NCBI GenBank assembly: GCA_017853785.1
Contig: JAFMIX010000030.1
Location: 1-13,741 of the forward strand
DNA: 13,741 nucleotides
Direction: 5' to 3'
Source of the DNA: Verrucomicrobiales bacterium
GTDB lineage: Bacteria > Verrucomicrobiota > Verrucomicrobiia > Limisphaerales > JAFMIX01
Below, one piece after another: positions 6,650 to 13,235 of this stretch. How positions within the stretch are numbered: position 1 is the stretch's first letter; the number at the start of each line of letters is the position of its first letter. The notes under the pieces were generated by a model that was given only the letters and a program-made list of their open reading frames with translations, searched no databases and had not been told where the DNA came from. The translations under genes were made by a program, and so were the position numbers.

Positions 6650-8104
6650 TCAGTGGATGGGGCGGTCCGTGCGGAACGGTTCGGCGGGCAGGCCGGCCTT
6701 GTTGACCAGATTGGGCTGCGCGAGTTGATGCCAGGCGAAGCGCACGACCTTCGGGGCGGCGACTTTGGCGGCGGTGACTTCGACGGTCTCACCGACAATC
6801 CGCGCTTCGGCGGGAACGAATTTTCCGTCTTCTCCGGCCACGGTGAACCAGGTCAATGGCTGGCTGTCCCGGCTGGCGAGGCCGCCGTAGGTGTTCTCAA
6901 ATTTCAACACGGCTTTGTTGCCGGTGATTTTCATGCTCTTGAACGCGGGGCTGGCGCTGAGCAACTCGCGGTCATAGGTCCGGTCCAGAGCCAGCTGCGC
7001 GAGGCGATGGCCGACGGTGGCCTTGTCGCGCGGGTGGATGTCGGTCAAGTCATCCACAAGGTCGGTGGTCACGATCATGCCGGCGTTCTTGATGTTGCGC
7101 GCGGCGCGGGACTGCTGGAGCCAGAGCGCGGGCAGGGGATCGGTTTCGGCCACGTAGTTCACCGCGGACTTGTGGTATTTGAACGGGGCCAACTGGACGA
7201 AATAGAACGGAAAATCACCTGCGCCCCAGACTTTGCGCCAGCCGCCGACGAGCGCGGCCATTTTGGCGTGGTAATTGGTGTCGTTGCGATTGGCTTCACC
7301 CTGATACCAGATCGCGCCGCGCATGGCGAAGCCGGCGAGCGGGGCAATCATGCCATTGTAGAGCACGGTGGGCGCGGAGTTGGGAATCTTGTTGGTGCCG
7401 TAGTCCGGCAATTTCACCGAAGCCAGTTCCGGCACGGCGGCGAAGCCCGCGGGCGGCGTCCACGGCTCGATACGCGTGCCGCCCCACGAGGAGGCGATGA
7501 GGCCGATGGGGACGTTCAGGTTGGTGTGCAGAGTGCGCCCGAAGTAATACGCGGCGGCGGAAAAGCTCGCGGCGTTGAGCGCATTGGAGCTGCACGGCTG
7601 CCAGGATTTGAAGTTCTCAAGGTCTTTGCGCGGCTTGGCGGCGAGTGTTTTCTCGACCTTGAAGATGCGGAGGTTTGGGTAATTCGCCGCCGCCAGTTCG
7701 GTTTCGGCGTTGAAGCAGGGGCGCTGGCCGGGCTGAAAACCGATGGGCTTCTCCATGTTCGACTGGCCGGAGCCGAGCCAGACTTCGCCGACGAGGATGT
7801 TGGTGAGCGTGAGTGTCTCGCCAGCGGTGACGACGAGAGTCTGCGGCGCGGCGGTGGCCTTCAATTTTTCGAGCTTCACCACCCACACACCGTCGGCGTT
7901 GGCGCGGGTGGATTTGGTTTGGCCGGCAAATTTGACGGTGACTTGCGCTCCCGGCGCGGCCCAACCCCAGACGGGCACGGGCATCTGCTGTTGCAGCACC
8001 ATGTGGTTGCCGAAGATGGCGGGCAGTTTCAGTTCGGCGCGGGCGGAAACGGCGACAACCAGCGCGGTGCCGAGCGTGAGGAGAAAACGAAGCGGATGAC
8101 TCAT
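6650..8104 (-). CDS. Sialate O-acetylesterase family protein, secreted
   Basis: A 484-residue exported SGNH/GDSL hydrolase. Residues 1-23 are a Sec signal peptide (hydrophobic FLLTLGTALVVAVS, cut after ARA). The mature N-terminus (ELKLPAIFGNHMVLQQ) and the small beta domain VPVWGWAAPGAQVTVKFAG are typical of the family. The SGNH blocks are block I with Ser115 in GSGQSNME, the GLIASSWGGTRIEPW block (about 201-215), AIWYQGEANR (264-273), and the Asp-His pair at DIHP (Asp355, His357). It would remove O-acetyl groups from sialic acids or, more likely in free-living bacteria, from acetylated plant or algal polysaccharides in the periplasm or outside. The length fits the family's usual 470-650 range. 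It lies between ubiE/menG (40 bp upstream) and rfaE2 (7 bp downstream), an operon of convenience rather than an obvious pathway. No clear Shine-Dalgarno sequence precedes the ATG at 8104. Confidence 0.92.
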   Translation of the reverse strand: MSHPLRFLLTLGTALVVAVSARAELKLPAIFGNHMVLQQQMPVPVWGWAAPGAQVTVKFAGQTKSTRANADGVWVVKLEKLKATAAPQTLVVTAGETLTLTNILVGEVWLGSGQSNMEKPIGFQPGQRPCFNAETELAAANYPNLRIFKVEKTLAAKPRKDLENFKSWQPCSSNALNAASFSAAAYYFGRTLHTNLNVPIGLIASSWGGTRIEPWTPPAGFAAVPELASVKLPDYGTNKIPNSAPTVLYNGMIAPLAGFAMRGAIWYQGEANRNDTNYHAKMAALVGGWRKVWGAGDFPFYFVQLAPFKYHKSAVNYVAETDPLPALWLQQSRAARNIKNAGMIVTTDLVDDLTDIHPRDKATVGHRLAQLALDRTYDRELLSASPAFKSMKITGNKAVLKFENTYGGLASRDSQPLTWFTVAGEDGKFVPAEARIVGETVEVTAAKVAAPKVVRFAWHQLAQPNLVNKAGLPAEPFRTDRPIH

Positions 8105-8144
8105 GCCGCGCAGTTTGCCGGTTCGCCGCTGCTTCGCAAAGAAT

Positions 8145-8870
8145 TTATTGGGCCGGTTTGCGCGCGTAGTGGATGCTCATCGCGCCACCGAGGAGGTTGA
8201 CGCCGCGCACCTCGGAGAAGTTGAGTCCGCGCAGCTTCGCCGCCACCGCCAACTGCCCGGGATAATGTTTCAGCGATTCCAGGATGTAGGCGTAGGCCTG
8301 CGAGTTGCCGCAGAATAACAATCCCACCAGCGGCACGGAGATGCGGAGGTGGGCGTAATAGACTGCGCGCCATAGGGCGTTCGGCGGCTGGCCGAATTCC
8401 AATACCACGAGCCGGCCGCCCGGTTTCAGCACGCGGGCCATTTCACGCAGCCCGGCGTCGCAGTCCGCCAGATTCCGCAGCCCGTAGCCGATGGTCACGA
8501 TGTCGAAGCTCGCGGCGGGGTAGGGCAGTGCGAGCGCGTCGCCTTGTTGGAATTGCGGCGCGCGGCGTGCGGCGTGCGGAAGCTGCCGCTGCCGCGCGAC
8601 GTCCAACATCGGCTCACTGAAGTCGAGGCCGGTCACCTCCGTCCCGTTTGCGGCGAGTGCGAACGCGATGTCACCCGTGCCGCAGCAAAGGTCGAGGGCG
8701 CGTTCGCCGGGTTGCGGCGCGGCGAGGGCCACGACGCGGCGTTTCCAGCGCCGGTGCAATCCGAAACTCTGGAGGTCGTTCAGCAGATCGTAGCGGCGCG
8801 CGATGGCGGCGAAGAGGTCGTTGACCTTCGCGGCACGTGATTCGCCCGGATCATAGAATTGGTTGGCCAT
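8145..8870 (-). CDS. ubiE: Demethylmenaquinone/2-methoxy-benzoquinol C-methyltransferase (MenG/UbiE)
   Basis: A 241-residue class I SAM-dependent methyltransferase of normal UbiE length. Visible blocks are the N-terminal VNDLFAAIARRYDLLND, SAM motif I LDLCCGTGDIA (59-69), GLDFSEPML (81-89), the family-specific GYGLRN (128-133), LKPGGRLVVLEFGQP (148-162), and the C-terminal SLKHYPGQ and VNLLGGAMSIHYA. It C-methylates demethylmenaquinol to menaquinol and, in organisms making ubiquinone, an intermediate of that pathway, at the inner membrane face. Without other quinone genes nearby I cannot choose between menG and ubiE, but menaquinone is likely if the host is verrucomicrobial. It is the first gene of the minus-strand block, divergent from kamA with only 72 bp between start codons. 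I see no convincing promoter of its own in that gap. Confidence 0.95.
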   Translation of the reverse strand: MANQFYDPGESRAAKVNDLFAAIARRYDLLNDLQSFGLHRRWKRRVVALAAPQPGERALDLCCGTGDIAFALAANGTEVTGLDFSEPMLDVARQRQLPHAARRAPQFQQGDALALPYPAASFDIVTIGYGLRNLADCDAGLREMARVLKPGGRLVVLEFGQPPNALWRAVYYAHLRISVPLVGLLFCGNSQAYAYILESLKHYPGQLAVAAKLRGLNFSEVRGVNLLGGAMSIHYARKPAQ

Positions 8871-8891
8871 GCTGGTGGTGGAGCGCCCGCC

Positions 8892-8919
8892 TTGACACCC
8901 GGCGCATTGAACTTATATT
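8892..8919 (+). promoter_or_regulatory. Sigma-70-type promoter for kamA
   Basis: TTGACA at 8892-8897 is a perfect -35 box. After a 16-bp spacer, TATATT at 8914-8919 is a five-of-six match to the -10 box. Transcription would start near 8926, giving a leader of about 17 nt. AAAGGA at 8933-8938 is a Shine-Dalgarno match four bases from the ATG at 8943. It lies in the 72-bp divergent gap with ubiE. Confidence 0.75.
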
Positions 8920-8942
8920 CCGACCGTTAGTCAAAGGACATA

Positions 8943-10175
8943 ATGTCAAACGACACCCTATCGGGCAACGGCGGCGCGGTCTCCGCCACCGGGAATACCC
9001 TCAAACAATTCACCTCCGCCGGCCGCGGTTATTGGAGCGATGTGCCCGCCGCCGACTGGAACGACTGGCGGTGGCAGCTCAAGCACCGCATCACGTCGCT
9101 GGAACAACTCCAACGCCTGATGCCCACGCTCACGCCCGAGGAGCTCGCCGGCGCGCAATTGGCCAAAACCAAGCTCGCGCTCGCCATCACGCCGTATTTC
9201 TTCAACCTCATCGACCCGGCGGATGAAGGTTGCCCCATCCGCCAGCAGGTCATCCCGCGCATCGAGGAAACCCACACCGCCGCTTGGGAGATGAGCGATC
9301 CGTGCGGCGAGGATTCCCATTCGCCGGTGCCCGGCCTGGTGCATCGTTATCCCGACCGCGTGCTGTTCCTCGTCACCGACCGCTGCGCCGCCTATTGCCG
9401 CTACTGCACCCGCTCGCGGCTCGTCAGCAACGCCGCCGGCTACGACTTCCATCCTGAGTTTGACAAGCAGATCGCCTACATTGCCGCGCATCCCGAAATC
9501 CGCGACGTCCTCCTGAGCGGCGGCGACCCGCTGCTCTTGAGCGACGACAAGCTGGAGCATCTGCTTTCCAAGCTGCGCGCCATTCCGCACATCGAGTTTC
9601 TCCGCATCGGCACGCGCATCCCCATCTTCCTGCCGCAACGCATCACGCCCGAACTCTGCGCGATGCTGAAAAAATTTCATCCGCTGTTCCTCAGCATCCA
9701 TTCCAACCACCCGCGCGAACTCACCACCGAAGTCCGTGAAGCCCTCGGCCGCCTCGCCGACGCCGGCATCCCGCTCGGCAACCAGGCCGTCCTGCTCAAG
9801 CACGTCAACGACGATACTGCGGTGATGAAGGCGCACTTGCAAAAGCTCCTCATGTGTCGCGTGCGGCCGTATTACATCTACCAGTGCGACCTTATCGCCG
9901 GCTCGGCGCACCTGCGCGCCAGCGTCCGCAAAGGGCTGGAGATCATGGAAAACCTGCGCGGCCACACCACCGGCTACGCCGTGCCCACCTACGTCATTGA
10001 TGCCCCCGGCGGCGGCGGCAAAGTCCCCGTCAGCCCCGAATACGTCCTGTGTCGTAACGCCGGCCGCGTGCTCATCCGCAACTACGAAGGTAAAATTTTC
10101 GAGTATCCCGAGGCAAACGACGGCACGCCCCTCTTCGCACCGCCGAAGGAGATCGCCGCAGCGCAACTCACTTGA
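8943..10175 (+). CDS. kamA: Lysine 2,3-aminomutase (radical SAM)
   Basis: A 410-residue radical-SAM, PLP-dependent aminomutase. The iron-sulfur motif CxxxCxxC is at Cys148, Cys152 and Cys155 (CAAYCRYCTR), preceded by the family block VHRYPDRVLFLVT. SGGDPLLLSDDKL (192-204) follows. The PLP lysine is Lys360 in DAPGGGGK. Asp316 (QCDLIAG) and Asp353 (VIDAPG) match the substrate-lysine-binding aspartates known from clostridial KamA. It interconverts L-lysine and L-beta-lysine in the cytoplasm. Beta-lysine can be an osmolyte precursor (with the acetyltransferase AblB), a lysine-catabolism intermediate, or the modifier of elongation factor P. No AblB or EF-P-modifying ligase is in the window. The length and the intact lysine-binding aspartates favour KamA over the shorter EpmB, but glutamate 2,3-aminomutase or EpmB-like activity cannot be excluded. 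Own promoter and Shine-Dalgarno sequence are present. Confidence 0.93.
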   Translation: MSNDTLSGNGGAVSATGNTLKQFTSAGRGYWSDVPAADWNDWRWQLKHRITSLEQLQRLMPTLTPEELAGAQLAKTKLALAITPYFFNLIDPADEGCPIRQQVIPRIEETHTAAWEMSDPCGEDSHSPVPGLVHRYPDRVLFLVTDRCAAYCRYCTRSRLVSNAAGYDFHPEFDKQIAYIAAHPEIRDVLLSGGDPLLLSDDKLEHLLSKLRAIPHIEFLRIGTRIPIFLPQRITPELCAMLKKFHPLFLSIHSNHPRELTTEVREALGRLADAGIPLGNQAVLLKHVNDDTAVMKAHLQKLLMCRVRPYYIYQCDLIAGSAHLRASVRKGLEIMENLRGHTTGYAVPTYVIDAPGGGGKVPVSPEYVLCRNAGRVLIRNYEGKIFEYPEANDGTPLFAPPKEIAAAQLT

Positions 10176-10238
10176 ATCCGGCAGAAACAGTCCGGCAAAA
10201 CTAGCCTTGGCAGGCATTCGGGCTCGTGTTAATCCATC

Positions 10239-10256
10239 GGTGCTTCAGCAAGCACC
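10239..10256 (+). promoter_or_regulatory. Small leader hairpin upstream of the EF-hand membrane protein gene
   Basis: GGTGCTT (10239-10245) and AAGCACC (10250-10256) pair perfectly around a CAGC loop. No T-run follows, so it is not an intrinsic terminator. It ends 17 nt before the AGGAG ribosome site of the next gene, so it could affect transcript stability or translation; this may also be chance. A weak promoter-like pair, TTGGCA (10207-10212) and GTTAAT (10228-10233) with 15-bp spacing, lies just upstream. Confidence 0.3.
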
Positions 10257-10273
10257 AGCCAAAGTCAATCAAC

Positions 10274-10278
10274 AGGAG
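10274..10278 (+). promoter_or_regulatory. Shine-Dalgarno site that sets the start at 10288
   Basis: AGGAG lies nine bases before ATG 10288. It decides this start over in-frame upstream codons (the frame is open back to 9997 inside kamA), whose translation is low-complexity shadow sequence. Confidence 0.8.
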
Positions 10279-10287
10279 TCCAATCAA

Positions 10288-12408
10288 ATGCATACATGGA
10301 AATTCTTCCGCGCCGGCGGCTTTGACCAGGTCAAACTCGAAACCGGAGCCGACCTCGCCAACCTCGACCAACTCGACCAGAAGCTTTGGGTCGCCCTCGC
10401 CTGTCCCGCCAGCGGCCTGGAGTTCGACACCAAGACGCTCGCGCTGATCGATACCGACAAAGACGGCCGCGTGCGCGCCCCCGAAGTCATCGCCGTCGCC
10501 AAATGGGCCACCAGCCTCCTGAAGAATCCCGACGACCTCACGCAAAGCTCGCCGGTGCTCCCGCTCGCCGCCATCAATGACACCACGCCCGAAGGCAAAC
10601 AGATTCTCGCCTCTGCCAAGCAGACCCTCGCCAATCTCGGCAAGGCCGACGCCACCAGCATCAGCCTCGCCGACACCGCCGACACCGCAAAGATTTTCGC
10701 CGCCACCAATTTCAACGGCGACGGCATCATCCCCGCCGATGCGGCGAGCGACGACGCCACCAAGGCTGTCATCAACGACATTATCGCCTGCCTCGGGGCG
10801 GAAACCGACCGCAGCGGCAAGCCCGGCATCAGCCAGGCCAAAGTTGACCATTTCTTTGCCGAAGCCGCCGCCCACTCTGATTGGTGGAAGAAGGCCGAGG
10901 GCGATACGAACATCCTGCCGCTCGGCGAAGCCACTGCCGCCGCCGCCGCCGCCGCCCGCGCCGTGAAGGCCAAGGTGGATGACTATTTTGCCCGCTGCCG
11001 CCTTGCCGCGTTCGATGCCCGCGCACTGGCCGCGGTCAACCGGCAGGAGACTGAATACCTCGCGCTCGCCGCCAAGGATTTGTCCATCACCGTCAGCGAA
11101 GTCGCCGGCTTTCCGCTCGCACAGGTCGCCGCCGGCAAACCCTTGCCGTTGGTCGCCGGCGTGAATCCCGCTTGGGCTGCCGACATCGCCACATTGCAAG
11201 CCGCCGCGATCAAGCCCATCCTCGGCGACAAGTCCGTCCTCGCCGAAACCGATTGGACCGCGCTCTGCGGCAAGCTCGGCGCGTTCGAATGCTGGTCCGC
11301 CGGCAAGGTCGGCGCGAGCGTTGAAAAGCTCGGATTGAAGCGCGTCCGCGAAATCCTCGCCGGCAAGTCGAAGGACGCCATCGCCGCGCTCATCGCCAAG
11401 GACAAGGCGCTCGAACCCGAAGCCAATGCCATCGCCGCCGTGGAGAAGCTGATCCGCATGAATCGCGACCTCTACACGCTGTGCGTAAACTTCGTGAATT
11501 TCAAAAACTTTTACAGCCGCGAGACCCCGGCCGTGTTCCAAGCCGGCCGCCTGTATCTGGATCAGCGCAGTTGCGACCTGTGCCTCACGGTCGAGGACGC
11601 TGGCAAGCACGCCGCCATGGCCGGATTGGCTGGCGCGTATCTCGCTTATGTCGATTGCGTCCGCAAGGCGACCGGCGAGAAGTTGAGCATCGTTGCCATC
11701 TTCTCCCAAGGCGACGACGAGAACCTGATGGTCGGACGCAACGGCATCTTCTACGACCGCAAAGGCCGCGACTTTGATGCGACCATCACCAAGATCGTCG
11801 CCAACCCCATCAGCATCCGGCAGGCGTTCTTCTCGCCTTACAAGAAACTGGTGCGGATGATCGAGGAGCAGGCCGCCAAGCGCGCCGCTGCCGCCGATGC
11901 GAACGCGAATGCCAATCTCCAAGCGGCCGCGACTAGCACTGCCGCCGGTAAACCGCCCGAGCCGAAGAAGATAGATACCGGCACGCTGGCCGCCATCGGC
12001 TTGGTGTTGACGACCCTGCTCGGCGCGTTGGGCGGGATTTTTGGGAAAATCCTCGGCCTCACGTGGTGGCAGATTCCGCTGGCGATCATCGCCATTCTGC
12101 TCGCCATCTCCATGCCGGCGGTCATCATCGCGTGGTTGAAACTGCGCAAGCGCAACCTCGGACCGATCCTCGACGCCAACGGCTGGGCCGTGAACGCGAA
12201 GGCGAAGATGAATATTGCGTTCGGCAACTCGCTCACACAGATCGCCACGCTGCCGTCTGGCTCGCAGCGGGATCTGATCGATCCGTTTGCAAAGAAGCGT
12301 GGCCCGACCGTGGCGCTCATCCTGTTCGGAATTTTCCTGATTGTGATGGGCTATATGTTCTGCGAACCGGCCTATCTGTGGAACAAATTCCATGTGCGAT
12401 TGCCGTAA
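10288..12408 (+). CDS. EF-hand-containing membrane protein of unknown function (706 aa)
   Basis: I do not recognise a named family. Residues 55-66 (DTDKDGRVRAPE) are a textbook 12-residue EF-hand loop with Asp55, Asp57, Asp59, Gly60 and Glu66. A second loop, NFNGDGIIPADA (141-152), and a looser one near ETDRSGKPGIS (172-182) follow. Residues 215-227 are Ala-rich. The middle (about 390-525) holds aromatic and Cys-containing stretches (NFVNFKNFYSRE; RSCDLCLTVEDAG with Cys429 and Cys432; MVGRNGIFYDRKGRDFDATI). After an Ala/Asn-rich linker come membrane helices at about 565-590, 593-617 and 672-692, with a conserved-looking segment LDANGWAVNAKAKMN (628-642) between the second and third. There is no N-terminal signal peptide, so most of the chain probably faces the cytoplasm, anchored by the C-terminus. 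A Ca-responsive or scaffold role is only a guess. A strong terminator follows. Confidence 0.88.
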   Translation: MHTWKFFRAGGFDQVKLETGADLANLDQLDQKLWVALACPASGLEFDTKTLALIDTDKDGRVRAPEVIAVAKWATSLLKNPDDLTQSSPVLPLAAINDTTPEGKQILASAKQTLANLGKADATSISLADTADTAKIFAATNFNGDGIIPADAASDDATKAVINDIIACLGAETDRSGKPGISQAKVDHFFAEAAAHSDWWKKAEGDTNILPLGEATAAAAAAARAVKAKVDDYFARCRLAAFDARALAAVNRQETEYLALAAKDLSITVSEVAGFPLAQVAAGKPLPLVAGVNPAWAADIATLQAAAIKPILGDKSVLAETDWTALCGKLGAFECWSAGKVGASVEKLGLKRVREILAGKSKDAIAALIAKDKALEPEANAIAAVEKLIRMNRDLYTLCVNFVNFKNFYSRETPAVFQAGRLYLDQRSCDLCLTVEDAGKHAAMAGLAGAYLAYVDCVRKATGEKLSIVAIFSQGDDENLMVGRNGIFYDRKGRDFDATITKIVANPISIRQAFFSPYKKLVRMIEEQAAKRAAAADANANANLQAAATSTAAGKPPEPKKIDTGTLAAIGLVLTTLLGALGGIFGKILGLTWWQIPLAIIAILLAISMPAVIIAWLKLRKRNLGPILDANGWAVNAKAKMNIAFGNSLTQIATLPSGSQRDLIDPFAKKRGPTVALILFGIFLIVMGYMFCEPAYLWNKFHVRLP

Positions 12409-12427
12409 CCGGTCACGGCTTTACCAG

Positions 12428-12462
12428 ACCGCCCCGGCCCGCCGCCGGGGCGGTTTTGTTTT
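12428..12462 (+). terminator. Intrinsic terminator after the EF-hand membrane protein gene
   Basis: ACCGCCCCGGC (12428-12438) pairs perfectly with 12444-12454 around a CCGCC loop, giving an 11-bp GC-rich stem followed by TTTTGTTTT (12454-12462). It lies 20 bp after the stop codon and separates this transcript from nth. Confidence 0.93.
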
Positions 12463-12509
12463 CATCCGGAACTTGCCGCTGGCAGCGTTGCTGGCAGACT
12501 GCCCGCGTC

Positions 12510-13187
12510 ATGCCTCGCGAAACCGCCGCCGCCAAACACGACCGCACGCAGAAAATTCTTTCCGCGTTGCAGCGGACCTACCCGGACGCACACTGCGAAC
12601 TGAATTTCGCCAGCCCGCTGCAACTCCTCGTCGCCACCATCCTCTCCGCGCAGTGCACCGACAAGCGCGTGAACCTGGTCACGGCGGAGCTCTTCAAGAA
12701 ATATCGCACCGCGCAGGACTTCGCCGCTGCGCCGCTCGCCGACCTCGAGGCCGCCGTGAGAACCACCGGCTTTTTCCGTAACAAGGCGAAGAATATCCAA
12801 GCCTGCTGCGCCGCGCTCGTGGCGAAGTTCGGTGGCGAAGTCCCCCGCACTATGGCTGAACTCCACGGGCTTGCCGGCGTGGGGCGCAAGACGGCGAACG
12901 TCGTTTTGGGCAACGCGTTTGGCATCAACGTCGGCGTCGTTGTGGACACGCATGTCACGCGGCTTTCCAACCGGCTCGGGCTCGCCAAAGGCGCGGACGC
13001 CGTCAAGGTGGAGCAGCAACTGATCAAGCTCGTCCCGCAGCACGACTGGACGCTTTTCAGCCACTGGCTCATCTGGCACGGCCGCCGCCGCTGCGCCGCC
13101 CGCAAGCCGGATTGCGCGAACTGTGAACTCAAAAACCTCTGCCCGCAGTTGGGACTGAAAACAATTAACAACCAAGGAACAAAGTAA
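12510..13187 (+). CDS. nth: Endonuclease III (DNA glycosylase/AP lyase)
   Basis: A 225-residue helix-hairpin-helix glycosylase of standard Nth length. Visible are the ILSAQCTD block (44-51), the HhH motif LHGLAGVGRKTANVVL with the catalytic Lys127, VDTHVTR with the catalytic Asp146, and the [4Fe-4S] ligands Cys195, Cys202, Cys205 and Cys211 spaced C-x6-C-x2-C-x5-C. It removes oxidised pyrimidines from DNA and nicks the abasic site, in base-excision repair. The start at ATG 12510 fits the family N-terminus; the frame is open upstream to 12063 but that lies within the preceding gene and beyond the terminator. The last residues (NNQGTK) and the TAA are encoded by the left arm of an inverted repeat (13171-13222), so the original C-terminus may have been replaced there. 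No promoter is obvious in the short gap after the terminator. Confidence 0.95.
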   Translation: MPRETAAAKHDRTQKILSALQRTYPDAHCELNFASPLQLLVATILSAQCTDKRVNLVTAELFKKYRTAQDFAAAPLADLEAAVRTTGFFRNKAKNIQACCAALVAKFGGEVPRTMAELHGLAGVGRKTANVVLGNAFGINVGVVVDTHVTRLSNRLGLAKGADAVKVEQQLIKLVPQHDWTLFSHWLIWHGRRRCAARKPDCANCELKNLCPQLGLKTINNQGTK

Positions 13188-13222
13188 CCAAGAAAGAGGC
13201 TTTCAAAACTTTGTTCCTTGGT
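13171..13222. repeat. Inverted repeat overlapping the nth stop codon
   Basis: ACCAAGGAACAAAGT (13171-13185) has an exact 15-bp complement at 13208-13222, with a 22-nt loop. Inside the loop GAAAG (13192-13196) pairs with CTTTC (13200-13204). AACCAAG recurs at 13170-13176 and 13186-13192 with a 16-bp period, so the arm is built from short repeated units. The element contains the last nth codons and stop and ends 13 bp before the next start. It is AT-richer than its surroundings. It may be a dispersed repeat and could also act as a terminator, as T-rich sequence follows the right arm. Confidence 0.8.
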
Positions 13223-13235
13223 TTCTTTGTTGTTC

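Noticed and set aside
6643..6798. Upstream extension of the heptose-phosphate adenylyltransferase
   Set aside because: The added Pro/Ser/Arg-rich peptide is a shadow of the esterase C-terminus; the conserved domain begins after ATG 6642.
6554..8200. 548-codon plus-strand open frame opposite the sialate O-acetylesterase
   Set aside because: It mirrors the esterase in a shadow frame; the minus strand has a signal peptide and all SGNH blocks.
8880..8942. Minus-strand promoter for ubiE in the divergent gap (TTGACT and TATAAG on the reverse strand)
   Set aside because: The two boxes are only 11 bp apart, too short for sigma-70 binding.
10930..10960. GCC-repeat stretch as a possible microsatellite or regulatory repeat
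   Set aside because: It encodes an Ala run inside the EF-hand protein and is a short codon-level repeat with no flanking structure.
10201..12393. 730-codon open frame on the minus strand opposite the EF-hand membrane protein
   Set aside because: Low-complexity Gly/Glu/Asp/Arg-rich translation, no ribosome site or motif, and the plus-strand gene has a Shine-Dalgarno site, EF-hand loops and membrane helices.
12063..12509. Upstream extension of endonuclease III in frame
   Set aside because: It would overlap the preceding gene and read through the strong terminator; the Nth family begins near ATG 12510.
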